From: Luedemannella flava
Lineage (GTDB): Bacteria > Actinomycetota > Actinomycetes > Mycobacteriales > Micromonosporaceae
DNA: 64,000 nt
Direction of reading: 5' to 3'
NCBI RefSeq assembly: GCF_039528515.1
Contig: NZ_BAAALT010000076.1
Span: 59,206-123,205, forward strand
Shown here: positions 17,410 through 26,139 of the stretch, in pieces
Numbering within the stretch: the stretch's first letter is position 1
Layout of the letters: every line of letters begins with the position of its first letter
Notes under the pieces: generated by a model
What the model saw: the letters and a program-made list of their open reading frames with translations, nothing else
Told to the model about the DNA's origin: nothing
Databases searched by the model: none
Program-made: the position numbers and the translations under genes

Positions 17410-18161
17410 CCCACCGGTCCGACCGCACGCTCGATGTGCGCTCCCTCGCCCGGGTCGAGGGTGAGGGCGCCATGCGCGTCCGGGTGCGTGACGGTCCGGT
17501 CGAGGACGCCTGCGGGGTGACGGCGCTGGACTGGGCACTGGACACCGCCCGCTGGGTGGCCACCTTCGAGTTTCCGGACTTCCGCCACGACCACGAGATG
17601 GCGCTGACCCACCCCGACCGGTACGCCATCGAACGCGGCACCGTCGTCACCGCCGGCGGGCTCGCCTTCCGGGTGGACGACTTCGAGAAATACGTGGTCG
17701 AGGACCAGGTGCCGCACTCGACCGCGCTGCACGCCCGGCTGAGGGATCGGGGGCACTACCTCACCGGCCCGGCCGCCCGCTACACGCTCAATCGTCACCT
17801 GCTGTCCCCGTTGGCGTTGGAAATCGCGGCCGCGATCGGGCTGGGCCCGTGCTGCGACAACCCTTACCGCAGCATCCTGGTCCGTGCCGGGATCGGTCGC
17901 GGTGCCACCGAGGCGACCCGAGGAACGCTGTTTCACCGGTACGCCCTCGACGCCGACGGCCTGATCGTCTCCGCGCGCATCGTCCCGCCCACCGCCCAGA
18001 ACCAGGCCAGCATTGAGGACGGCCTGCGCCGGTTCGTCGCCGACCGGCTCGACCTCGGTGACCACCGCCTCACCCACGCCTGCGAGCAGGCGATCCGCAA
18101 CTACGACCCGTGCATATCGTGCGCCACCCACTTCCTTGACCTGACCGTGGAGCGGCTGTGA
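17406..18161 (+). pseudogene. hydA: Internally deleted [NiFe]-hydrogenase large subunit
   Basis: 251 codons; group 3 large subunits have about 420 or more. The start (ARVEGEGAMRVRVRDG) and end (NYDPCISCATHFLDL, the L2 motif with two Ni ligands) are present. The L1 motif RxCGxC, which supplies the other two ligands, is absent. Three joints look like deletions: RDG/VEDACGVTA, VTA/LDWALDTARWV and SILVRA/GIGRGATEATRG. All keep the frame. The product cannot hold the NiFe(CN)2CO centre. It overlaps the small subunit (ATGA) and the maturation protease. Confidence 0.8.
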
Positions 18162-18634
18162 TGGGCGGCCGGGTGGTCATCGGGGTCGGCAACGACCTGC
18201 GCCGCGACGACGGCGTCGGCCCCGCCGTGGTGGACGTGCTGCGCTCCCTGTCGCCCGTCCCGCCCGACCTTGCCGGGGCGACGCTCGCGGTGACCGACGG
18301 CGAACCTACCCGGCTGATTGACCTCTGGGCCGATGCCGACCTCGCGGTTGTCGTCAACGCGGTGCGCTCGCCCACCGACCCGCCCGGGCGCCGCTATGAG
18401 CTGAACCTTACGGAGATGGCGGGCACCGACGCGCCGCCGGTCAGCTCCCACCACGTTGGTTTCGGCGACACCGTTGCGCTGGCCGGCACCCTGGACCGGC
18501 TGCCGCGCGAGCTGGTCGTGCTGGCGGTCACCGGCGCCGACTTCGGGTTCGGCTCCGGGCTGACCAAGGAGGTCGCCGACTGCGTCGTACCCATCGCGCT
18601 ACGGGTACGAGAGGTGCTGAGCGGCCATGACTGA
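18161..18634 (+). CDS. Hydrogenase maturation protease (HycI/HoxW type)
   Basis: Endopeptidase of 157 residues that would clip the large-subunit C-terminus after nickel insertion. VVIGVGNDLRRDDGVGPAVV is the family N-terminus with the nickel-sensing D. DGEPTRLIDLWADADLAVVV holds the second acidic ligand, and VSSHHVGFGDTVALA supplies the histidine. Complete by length. The ATG at 18161 overlaps the large-subunit stop (TGATG). The GN-D-RRDDG form replaces the usual GNP-RRDDG. Its only obvious substrate, the adjacent large subunit, is defective. Confidence 0.85.
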   Translation: MGGRVVIGVGNDLRRDDGVGPAVVDVLRSLSPVPPDLAGATLAVTDGEPTRLIDLWADADLAVVVNAVRSPTDPPGRRYELNLTEMAGTDAPPVSSHHVGFGDTVALAGTLDRLPRELVVLAVTGADFGFGSGLTKEVADCVVPIALRVREVLSGHD

Positions 18635-18643
18635 CGAGGACTG

Positions 18644-18922
18644 GTCGACACCGATCTGCTCGCCCTGACCGCGCGCGGCGCGGACGTACGGGTCGTCTAC
18701 TCCCCGATGGACGCGCTCGCTCTTGCAGTGGCCCATCCGGACCGGCGGGTCGTGTTCCTCGCCGTGGGCTTCGAGACCACCGCGTCGGCCAACGCGATGG
18801 CGGTCCTGCGCGCCGCGGCGCTGGGCCTGACCAACTTCAGCCTGCTGGTCAGCCACATCCTGGTGCCCTGCGCCGCCTACTTCAACGCCGGTCGAACACC
18901 CACCTCGGAGCGTGTCCCGTGA
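18644..18922 (+). pseudogene. hypD: HypD fragment (hydrogenase CN/CO ligand assembly)
   Basis: About 90 codons of a protein normally near 370. VYSPMDALALAVAHPDRRVV and GFETTASANAMAVL, then GLTNFSLLVSHILVP, are the central HypD core. The N-terminal third and the C-terminal FeS-binding half are missing. After ILVP the reading becomes unrelated (CAAYFNAG) and stops. The fragment is out of frame with the ATG at 18627 that overlaps the protease stop, so it is not expressed from that start. Confidence 0.75.
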
Positions 18923-18948
18923 CCGCAGATCCCGCCCAGGCCGCGGAG

Positions 18949-19071
18949 TACGTTCCCGTCACGGGTGCCGACCAAGCCGATACCCTCGGCGACATGCAAC
19001 GTCTGGCCGAGCGCGTGAGCGTGCCAGTTGGTGCGTGCAGCCGGTGCGAACCGCACGAGCGGCAAGTAGGT
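18949..19071 (-). pseudogene. Cupin-domain fragment
   Basis: The leftward frame contains FAPAARTNWHAHALGQTLHV followed by EGIGLV. The histidine pattern WHxHxLGQxLxVxEG is the metal-binding motif 1 of small cupins. There is no start codon of its own and motif 2 is missing. It lies directly downstream of the DUF1876 gene on the same strand and looks like the remnant of a longer cupin gene. Confidence 0.5.
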
Positions 19072-19109
19072 GTATGTTCTCGTCCTTACGCGTACAGCGT
19101 CCGGCGAAG

Positions 19110-19379
19110 TCAACCGGACAGGCGCACAGGCTCCTCGGTGACCTGCTCGATGTCGCCCGCGGCAGTGATCAGCAGGCGATGACCGAGGTCCGTCAGCGCT
19201 CGGGCGACGGCGACCTCGTCGCCGATCTCCGGGATGTCGTAGTCGTCCGGGCTCAACCACGCCCGCCCGGTGCCCAGTAGCCGGTCGCCCAGCTCGGTGC
19301 GCAGGCGTGCCTCGGCGTAGGTCTGTCCGTCGTTCTCTCCGATGAAGATCTCTACGGACCAGCGTTTCATGGTGGTCAT
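19110..19379 (-). CDS. DUF1876 domain protein
   Basis: Protein of 89 residues. KRWSVEIFIGENDGQTYAEA, then DDYDIPEIGDEVAVARAL, then DIEQVTEEPVRL, is the DUF1876 pattern, a small actinobacterial family (M. tuberculosis Rv2632c-like) with an unknown role and a dsRNA-binding-like fold. The ATG at 19379 has GAGGAGG seven bases upstream. Its start overlaps the stop of the broken acetyl-CoA-synthetase-like gene, so it is the intact distal gene of a leftward operon led by the P-type ATPase. Confidence 0.82.
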   Translation of the reverse strand: MTTMKRWSVEIFIGENDGQTYAEARLRTELGDRLLGTGRAWLSPDDYDIPEIGDEVAVARALTDLGHRLLITAAGDIEQVTEEPVRLSG

Positions 19380-20142
19380 GGCGACCTCCTCGATTGGTGT
19401 TCCACCTCCCAGTCTTCTCGTCTCGCAAGCGGCGCGCAGGGCCTTTGGTCCCGACTCGCGTGACCCTCGTCAGGCGGCTGGCTGTAGGCGCCGCGCGACA
19501 GGGTCGGGCTCGACGCCGTCGCTACGAGCCGCGCCGTGGCGTCGACGGCCACCACACCGCCGGGACCGGAGATGACCGGGTTGAGATCGAGCTCAGCAAC
19601 CTGCGGGTGGTGCTCCGCCAGTAGCCCGAGACGTAGCAGGACCTCCTCCAGGGCGGCCGTGTCGGCGACAGCGCTGCCTCGGTAGCCCGTCAACAGCGGA
19701 GCTGCGCGCGGCGACCGCCACATCCGTGCCGCGTCCAGATCGGTCAACGCCACCAGCCGGAAGACACGGTCGCCCAGCACGTCGGTGAACACGCCGTGGC
19801 CAACCCGACGCGCACTGTGCCATCGTCGCGGTGCGGCACGATCTTGCCCGCGATGTTGGTCGTCACGCGTAGCATGGCCGCGTTTCCCGCCAGGACCTCG
19901 CCGGTCAGCTCCACGATGCCGCGTGTGCGTGCGCGGGCCCTACCTCGGCCGAGACGGCTGACGACCCGGGCACGGAGAAGAACCGGCTGCGCAAGGCGTC
20001 CACTGACCCACGCAGGTGCAGATCGGTGATGGCAAACCGTGTCTGCCACTGTGGCCGGCCCGATCACGATGACCGCGCCGTCGGCGGTCAGGACATCGAC
20101 CTGGTCGCCGCCATCCCCGGCCAGCAGCGGGGCATCCGTCAC
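19376..20142 (-). pseudogene. Broken acetyl-CoA synthetase (ADP-forming)/ATP-grasp protein
   Basis: Two pieces in different frames. The upstream piece (20142 to about 19800) reads MTDAPLLAGDGG and ends IAGKIVPHRDDGTVRVGLA, part of the ATP-grasp domain of ACD-type acetyl-CoA synthetases and Pat-like acetyltransferases. The downstream piece (about 19792-19376) reads VFTDVLGDRVFRLVALTDLD, LLTGYRGSAVADTAALEEVL and VAELDLNPVISGPGGVVAVD, its normal end. The sequence between them is missing and the junction shifts the frame by one. The CoA-binding domains are also absent. It starts 13 bases after the P-type ATPase stop. Confidence 0.7.
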
Positions 20143-20155
20143 ACCCCCATTGTCG

Positions 20156-23002
20156 TCAGGCCGAGCCGATGCCGGGCGGAATTCGGTGCCGTCGTCGTCG
20201 CGCGCCCCGCCACAACTCGTCGGCACCCCACACCAGCACGGGGAAGGGCAGCAGCAGGGCAAGTTGGCTGGTCGTGGGCAGGGCGGTGTCGAACACGCGT
20301 TGCAGCGGCGGCAGCGTCACCACGGCGGCGGCGAAGGCGATCTCGAAGGCGATGCCCCACAGCAGCAGCCGGTTGGTGGTCACCCCGATCGACCGCAACG
20401 ACGCGGTGTGCGTACGGGCGGCGAAGGCGGTGCCGATCTGGCAGGCGACGATGCCGAGAAACGTCATCGTGGTCGCCTGGTGCCACACGTGGTGCAGCGG
20501 GCTGCCCTCCTCGACGGAGGCGCCTGGCCGCCAACCGCCCTGCCACAGGGTCAGGAAGAACCCGGCGAGTACGAGCACGGCTGAGACGCCGCCGAGCAGC
20601 AACCAGGCGCGGGTGAGTATGCCGGCCCGGATCACGCCCTCGCCGCGCGGCCTCGGCGGACGGTCCATGAGCCCGGGCTCGGCGCGCTCGCGGCCCAGCG
20701 CAAGCGCGGGCAGCGTTTCGGTGCCCAAGTCGATCGCCAGGATCTGCAGCACCGTCAACGGCAGCGGCACCGTACCGCCCGACAGCGCGTACACCAGGAA
20801 CGGAACGACCTCCGGGGTGGCGTGGGCGAAGATGTACAAGATGAATTTCCGCACGTTGTCGTAGACGCGCCGGCCCTCGCGTACGGCGGTGACGATGGTG
20901 GCGAAGTTGTCGTCGGTAAGCACCATCGTGGCCGCCTCGCGGGCCACATCGGTGCCGGTAGCCCCCATCGCGACGCCGATATCCGCGCGGCGCAGCGCGG
21001 GGGCATCGTTGACGCCGTCGCCCGTCATCGCCACTACGTTTCCCTCGGCGCGCAGCGCGTCAGCGATGCGCAGCTTGGCCTCAGGCGAGCTCCGCGCGAA
21101 GATCAGCTCCTGGTGGTGTCGGAGGAGTTCGTCGAGCTGGTGCTCGCTCAATGCGTCGAGTTCGGCGCCGGTGACGGCGCGGATGTGGCCGCCACGACCG
21201 ATGCCCACCATCCGGGCGACCTCAGTGGCCGTCGCGGCGTTGTCACCGGTCACGACGATCAACCGAAGCCCGGCCGTATGGCACTGGGCGACCGCCGCGG
21301 GAACCTCCGGGCGAGGTGGGTCGAACATGGCGACCAGGCCCAGCAGCGTCAGGTCCCGCTCGACATCGTCGCGGTCCGTCGGTACCGGCGCGTCCGACAG
21401 CAGCGATCGGCGGGCCACGGCAAGCACGCGTAGTCCACGCCCGGCGTATCCCGCAAACGCTGCGGAGGCCGCCGTGCGGGCGTCGGGGGTCAACGGCTCC
21501 GCCGAGCCGTCCGCAGCCGTGACCTCGGTGCACCGGGCGAGCACCTCCTCGGGGGCGCCCTTGGTGTGGACCCAACGGTGGCCATCGACGTCGTCGATCG
21601 TGGACATCAGACGCAGCGCCGGGTCGAAGTGGAACTGCGCGCGACGTTTGGCCAGCCGTGCGCCGTGGTCCACGTCGTCGCCGAGAGCGGTCGCGGCGTT
21701 CAGCAGAGCGATCTCGGTCGGGTCACCAGTCGCGCGTTCGGGTGCCTCGCGGTCCAGTTCGGCGTTGTTGCAGGCGGCCGCCGCCCGTACCAGATGGTGT
21801 GCCACCATCGGCGCGGCCCGAAGCGTGGCCGCGTCGTTCAGGGCGACCGGGCTGGCCGGTGTCCACAAATCCGTGACCCGCATCCGGTTCTGCGTCAGCG
21901 TGCCCGTCTTGTCGGTACAGATCACGGTGGTCGAACCCAGCGTCTCCACCGCGCTGAGCCGCTTGACGACGGCGCCACGTCGGGCAAGCACACGTACGCC
22001 CACCGCCAGCGCGAGGGTGATCGTCGGCAACAGTCCCTCGGGCACGTTGGCGACGAGCAGGCCGATCGCGAAGTTGGCCGCGTCGGTCAGGGTCAGGCCG
22101 GCGCCCAGCATGGCCAGCGGCAGGAATGCCAGCCCAACGCCGATCGCCACCGCCGCGATCAGCCAGGCGACCCGGGTCACCTGACGTTCCAGCGGCGACG
22201 GCTCACGGCCCACCCGCTGGGACAATGCCGCGATGCGGCCCAGTTCGGTGCGCATGCCGGTGGCGAACACCAGCGCCGTCGCCTCGCCGCCCGTGCACGA
22301 CGTGCCGCTGAACACGAGATCGCGCGCGTCGAGTAGCGGCCCGGACGCGTCCTCGAGCCGGGCCGACCGCAGCGCTGGCAGCGACTCGCCGTTGAGGGTC
22401 GACAGATCCACTTCGACCACGCCGTCCAGCAGCCGGGCGTCGGCACACACCCGATCGCCCTCGGCGATGACGAGTACGTCGCCCGGAACCAGCTCGCGGG
22501 CCTCAATGACCTGCTGGTGGCCGTCGCGAACCACGGTCGCGTGCGGCGGCAGGTACGCCGCGAGCGCCTCGACTGCCCGCTCGGCCTGGCGCTCCTGGGC
22601 GAACGCCACTACCGCGTTCAGGCCGATCACCGCCACGATCGCCACCGCGAGCGGCATCGTGCCGGACACCGCCGACAACAGCGCGGCCAGCCACAGCAGC
22701 AACGCCAGCGGGTGCGTCACCTGAGCCAACAGCTCGCGCGGCCATTGCCGGCCACGCTGACGGGCCAGCTCGTTGGCCCCGTACACCGTCATCCGACGCC
22801 GCGCCTCGCGCCCGGACAGGCCGCCACGTCCGGTTCGTAGATCGCGCATCAGCAAGTCGACCGGCTCCAGCGGGTTGCCGACCGGCTCGACCTCAACTCC
22901 GGCCGCTACACCCGCCCTCGCGCCATCCGACACGCTGCTCACCCGTCCATTAACGCTGGCCCGGACTGATTCCCGACGCGGATCCACCGCCCGCACAGAC
23001 AC
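20156..23002 (-). CDS. P2-type cation-transporting ATPase, Na,K-ATPase-like
   Basis: Pump of 948 residues. Phosphorylation motif ICTDKTGTLTQN (D364), TGDN (585), TGDGVNDAP (660) and M4 VANVPEGLL are present. M5 HATPEVVPFL and M6 AIDLGTETLPA follow the Na,K-ATPase pattern (IPEITPFL, CIDLGTD) rather than the SERCA one (NLVTDGLPA). The cation-site carboxylates would be E322, E731, D758 and E762; the last is Asp in animal pumps. The actuator motif is NGES instead of TGES. The ions carried are inferred. GTG at 23002 is the assumed start. A DosR-like box lies 45 bases upstream. Confidence 0.87.
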   Translation of the reverse strand: MSVRAVDPRRESVRASVNGRVSSVSDGARAGVAAGVEVEPVGNPLEPVDLLMRDLRTGRGGLSGREARRRMTVYGANELARQRGRQWPRELLAQVTHPLALLLWLAALLSAVSGTMPLAVAIVAVIGLNAVVAFAQERQAERAVEALAAYLPPHATVVRDGHQQVIEARELVPGDVLVIAEGDRVCADARLLDGVVEVDLSTLNGESLPALRSARLEDASGPLLDARDLVFSGTSCTGGEATALVFATGMRTELGRIAALSQRVGREPSPLERQVTRVAWLIAAVAIGVGLAFLPLAMLGAGLTLTDAANFAIGLLVANVPEGLLPTITLALAVGVRVLARRGAVVKRLSAVETLGSTTVICTDKTGTLTQNRMRVTDLWTPASPVALNDAATLRAAPMVAHHLVRAAAACNNAELDREAPERATGDPTEIALLNAATALGDDVDHGARLAKRRAQFHFDPALRLMSTIDDVDGHRWVHTKGAPEEVLARCTEVTAADGSAEPLTPDARTAASAAFAGYAGRGLRVLAVARRSLLSDAPVPTDRDDVERDLTLLGLVAMFDPPRPEVPAAVAQCHTAGLRLIVVTGDNAATATEVARMVGIGRGGHIRAVTGAELDALSEHQLDELLRHHQELIFARSSPEAKLRIADALRAEGNVVAMTGDGVNDAPALRRADIGVAMGATGTDVAREAATMVLTDDNFATIVTAVREGRRVYDNVRKFILYIFAHATPEVVPFLVYALSGGTVPLPLTVLQILAIDLGTETLPALALGRERAEPGLMDRPPRPRGEGVIRAGILTRAWLLLGGVSAVLVLAGFFLTLWQGGWRPGASVEEGSPLHHVWHQATTMTFLGIVACQIGTAFAARTHTASLRSIGVTTNRLLLWGIAFEIAFAAAVVTLPPLQRVFDTALPTTSQLALLLPFPVLVWGADELWRGARRRRHRIPPGIGSA

Positions 23003-23046
23003 CGCCTACCGGTTTCCAACCCTCCTCCGCGTCAGGTGGGGCACCA

Positions 23047-23060
23047 GGGGCTATTGGTCC
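23047..23060. promoter_or_regulatory. Candidate DosR/DevR-like box
   Basis: GGGGCTATTGGTCC fits GGGnCnnnnGnCCC, the symmetric core of the mycobacterial DosR box (GGGAC-n4-GTCCC), with one mismatch. It sits between the divergent P-type ATPase and DUF1918 genes, 45 bases from the former's assumed start. Both families have DosR-regulated members in M. tuberculosis. One short match in GC-rich DNA can arise by chance. Confidence 0.35.
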
Positions 23061-23185
23061 TGATGTGCTGGCCGCCCGTTGCCGACGGTTGGTCGCCGAA
23101 GTGATCGAATGACCGGCGCCCGGTGCCGCCGTGGCGCACGCTGGGGGTGCTGGCAGCGCGTCGCGGATAGTGCGAGGAGATCGGC

Positions 23186-23377
23186 GTGAAGGCCAAGGTA
23201 GGAGATCGTCTTGTGCTCGAGCCAACGCACCCCGGCTCACCCCGGCGCGTCGGCGTCATCACCGAGCTCCACCACGACGACGGCAGCCCGCCCTACACCG
23301 TGCGCTGGCTTGACGACGAGCACGAAACCCTCGTCTATCCCGGACCGGAGGGACGGGTGGAAGCAGGACACAGGTAG
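23186..23377 (+). CDS. DUF1918 domain protein
   Basis: Protein of 63 residues. KVGDRLVLEPTHPGSPRRVG and VITELHHDDGSPPYTVRWLD, then ETLVYPGP, match DUF1918, a small SH3-like beta-barrel family that includes M. tuberculosis Rv0569, a DosR-regulated protein of unknown role. GTG start at 23186 with GAGGAG seven bases upstream. It is divergent from the P2-type ATPase and convergent with the P1B pump across about 170 bases in which I recognise nothing. Confidence 0.83.
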   Translation: MKAKVGDRLVLEPTHPGSPRRVGVITELHHDDGSPPYTVRWLDDEHETLVYPGPEGRVEAGHR

Positions 23378-23545
23378 TGGCGGAGGGAAACCAGCAACGG
23401 CTGGAAAGTCGGTGGGCAGCGCTGACTCGACGTTCTGCTCCTACGATGGCGGAACGGCATCTTCCGCGGCAGGGCACTTGGTCTCCCGCGACCGGGACCA
23501 TCGTCGTCCGGCGAGGCGACTGCTCGCGCTGTCAGCTTTGCCGGA

Positions 23546-25900
23546 TCAGCCGGGAACGTCATATCGGGCGGCCGCTGCCGGCATGAGGCTGAAGGCGGTC
23601 TCCTCCTCCTGTGCGTTGTGCAGCCGCAGGATGGCGTACAGGCCGTAGAGCAGTCCCCGCAACTCGACGACGTCCTCCGGGTCCGAGCTGTCGCCGATCT
23701 CGTCGAGTACATACCGAAGCCGGGTGATCTGGTGCTCGATCTCGGCGTGGGTGCGACTGATCGCGCCGACGGTCTCCGGTCCGCCCAGCGTCCGCGCCAC
23801 GATGGGGAGCAGTTCCGCCTCATCGGCCCGCTCGTGCGCCAAGAGGTCGGACTCCAGCCGGTCCTGCAGGCTCCGTGCGGGGGCGAGATCACCATCCGTT
23901 GTCAGCGTGGCGGCGACGGTCCGCACCTGCTCGACGATCGGTCGTACGGCATGGTGTTGCGCGAAGAGTCGGCGGGCGGTGACCAGATCCCCGGGTGGCA
24001 GGACGACCGTGTGGGTTCGGGCCGGCAGCAGCGCCCGCAGGGCGAGCGCGATCGCCACGATGTCGATCGCCTCCTGTGTCAGCGCACCGACGGCGGGCGT
24101 TAGCAGACCCACCGCGGCGGCCGCCATGCCGATCAGCGACAGGCCCATACCGACGACAACAGCCTGCAAGGCGATCCGACGGGCACGTCGGGCGATGATG
24201 ATCGCGTCGGCTAGCGCGTCAATCCGGTCCGCGGTGAGGACAATGTCAGCGGCTTCGGCGGAGGCCGTGACGCCGCGCGCCGCCAGCGCCACGCCTACAT
24301 CCGCCGCGGCCAGCGCGGGCGCGTCGTTGATGCCGTCTCCCACCATGACCGTCGGCTGGTTTGCCTGCTCGGCCCGGACGATCGCGAGCTTGCCGGCTGG
24401 GTCGCGTTCGGCGTGCACGGCGTCGACACCGACGATGCGGCCGACCATCTGGGCCACGTCGGCCCGGTCGCCGGTGAGCAGGACCATCCGGTTGATACCG
24501 GCGGCACGCAGCGCGCGCACCATTCGCGGCGCCTCTGGACGCAGCGGATCCTCAAGCAGGAGGACACCGGCCGGAATGTCGTCGACTGATGCGAAGACGG
24601 TCAACGACCCGTCCATGGCTGCCCGGCGGCGTGCGTGGCGAACCCACGCGGGCGCCTGCCCGTCGACGACCCACGTCGCCTTGCCAAGTCGGACGCGGTG
24701 CCCGTCGACAACACCCTCGACGCCGTACCCGTGCCGCTCGACGACCTGCGTCGGCATTGTCAGCGGCAAATCGCGGGCCGCGGCGGCGGTCACGATGGCG
24801 CTGGCGAGCACATGTGCGGACGTCTGGTCGAGTGAGGCCGCGAGGCGTAGGAGTTCAGTGGCGTCCGCTGAGCCGGTCGTGATGATGTCGGCGACCGTGG
24901 GCCGGCCACGCGTCAGCGTCCCGGTCTTGTCGAACAGCAGTACCCGTCCGGCGGCGAGACGCTCCAGGGCCGAGCCGCCCTTGATCACCACGCTGGCACG
25001 CGCGGCTCGGGAGAGCCCTGACATGATCGCGATGGGAGCGGCGAGGAGCAGTGGGCATGGAGTGGCCACGACGAGGACCGCGACCGCCCGCACGGCGTCG
25101 CCCGTGAGGGCCCACGCCACCCCGGCGAGCGCGAGCGTCAGCGGCACGAACGCGACCGCGAACCGGTCGGCGACACGTACGAACGGCGCGTTGTCCGCGC
25201 GTGCGTGTTCGACCAGCCGTACCAGCCCGGCGTACGTCGACTCGCCCGCCGTCGCGGTCGCGCGCATCTGCGCTGGCGAACCGGCATTCACGACACCGCT
25301 GCGTACGTCCTCGCCCGCGCGGCGCTCGACCGGCCGGGCCTCGCCGGTCAGCGCGGACTCGTCCAGGACCGCCGGGCCGAGCAGACGCCCGTCCACGGGA
25401 ACGATCTCGCCGGAGCCGACGATCAACGCGTCGCCCGCGACTACCTCGTCGACGGGGACCTCGTCTACACCCGACGGGGTGAGCCGCCGGGCCACCCGGG
25501 GTGCTCGCGCGGCGAGCAGGCTCAGTTCCCGGCGCGCACGGGCCTCGGCTCTCGTCTCGAGCAGTACGCCGCTGGCCAGCATCACCGCGATGACCGCACC
25601 CGCGAGCGGCTCGCCCACCGCGAGCGCGCCGACGAGTGCGAGCCATGCGATGACGTCGACGCTCGGGCGGCGATGGCGTACCGCATCGACGAGCGTGACG
25701 GTGGAGTAGGCCATTCCCAGCAGGGTCGCCGATACCCACAGCCCGACCGCGACCGAACGGGCACCCGCCGCGGCGGCGGCGACGCCGGCGAGGAGCAGCA
25801 GCGTGGACACCGCGAACAACAGCGGGATCGCGACATCGGCCAGCCGGCGCATCCCTGGGTGAGAGCGCCACCAACCCACACCTTCGGACATCCGGCTCAC
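23546..25900 (-). CDS. P1B-5-type (Ni/Fe) ATPase with C-terminal hemerythrin domain
   Basis: Metal-exporting pump of 784 residues. No N-terminal metal-binding domain. TPCP at 280-283 in the metal-channel helix, DKTGT at 324, TGD at 477, GDGINDAP at 521 and QEAID at 609-613: the TPCP plus QExxD pair is the signature of the P1B-5 (Nia) group, reported to move nickel and iron. Residues about 640-775 form an HHE hemerythrin-like domain (HHAVRP, LAHERADEAELLP, HAEIEH, HNAQEEETAF), the known companion domain of this group. GTG at 25900 has AGGAG upstream; ATG at 25891 is the alternative. Confidence 0.85.
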   Translation of the reverse strand: MSRMSEGVGWWRSHPGMRRLADVAIPLLFAVSTLLLLAGVAAAAAGARSVAVGLWVSATLLGMAYSTVTLVDAVRHRRPSVDVIAWLALVGALAVGEPLAGAVIAVMLASGVLLETRAEARARRELSLLAARAPRVARRLTPSGVDEVPVDEVVAGDALIVGSGEIVPVDGRLLGPAVLDESALTGEARPVERRAGEDVRSGVVNAGSPAQMRATATAGESTYAGLVRLVEHARADNAPFVRVADRFAVAFVPLTLALAGVAWALTGDAVRAVAVLVVATPCPLLLAAPIAIMSGLSRAARASVVIKGGSALERLAAGRVLLFDKTGTLTRGRPTVADIITTGSADATELLRLAASLDQTSAHVLASAIVTAAAARDLPLTMPTQVVERHGYGVEGVVDGHRVRLGKATWVVDGQAPAWVRHARRRAAMDGSLTVFASVDDIPAGVLLLEDPLRPEAPRMVRALRAAGINRMVLLTGDRADVAQMVGRIVGVDAVHAERDPAGKLAIVRAEQANQPTVMVGDGINDAPALAAADVGVALAARGVTASAEAADIVLTADRIDALADAIIIARRARRIALQAVVVGMGLSLIGMAAAAVGLLTPAVGALTQEAIDIVAIALALRALLPARTHTVVLPPGDLVTARRLFAQHHAVRPIVEQVRTVAATLTTDGDLAPARSLQDRLESDLLAHERADEAELLPIVARTLGGPETVGAISRTHAEIEHQITRLRYVLDEIGDSSDPEDVVELRGLLYGLYAILRLHNAQEEETAFSLMPAAAARYDVPG

Positions 25901-25950
25901 CTCAACTCCTATCGTCGCGCAGACGGGTACTCCGATTGGATCTTGCCCAC

Positions 25951-26139
25951 ATGCCGCGCCTGTTGCAGATCGAAATCAACACCCGCGAACGGCTCGACGA
26001 AGCCCACCGGATGCAGTGGCTCGGTGAAGTCGCTGCACGTGAGGAGAGCCTACGGCACATCGCGAGCAAGAAAACGCAGGCCGACCGACTGCGCCGCCAC
26101 GCCGAGCAGGGCGAGGCTGAGCCATCGGCGCTGTCGTGA
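25951..26139 (+). CDS. Small uncharacterised protein, possibly an integrase tail fragment
   Basis: 62 codons from the ATG at 25951. QIEINTRERLDEAHRMQWLG followed by a Leu/Lys/Arg-rich helix resembles the helical C-terminal tail seen on some actinobacterial recombinases, but the match is from memory and weak. It is predicted wholly helical, has no start-proximal ribosome-binding site, and is divergent from the P1B pump. It may be a mobile-element remnant rather than a gene. Confidence 0.35.
   Translation: MPRLLQIEINTRERLDEAHRMQWLGEVAAREESLRHIASKKTQADRLRRHAEQGEAEPSALS

Noticed and set aside
18877..19428. Long leftward frame of 183 codons overlapping DUF1876
   Set aside because: Its first two thirds are the out-of-frame shadow of the DUF1876 gene; only residues about 120-160 show cupin homology, reported as a fragment.
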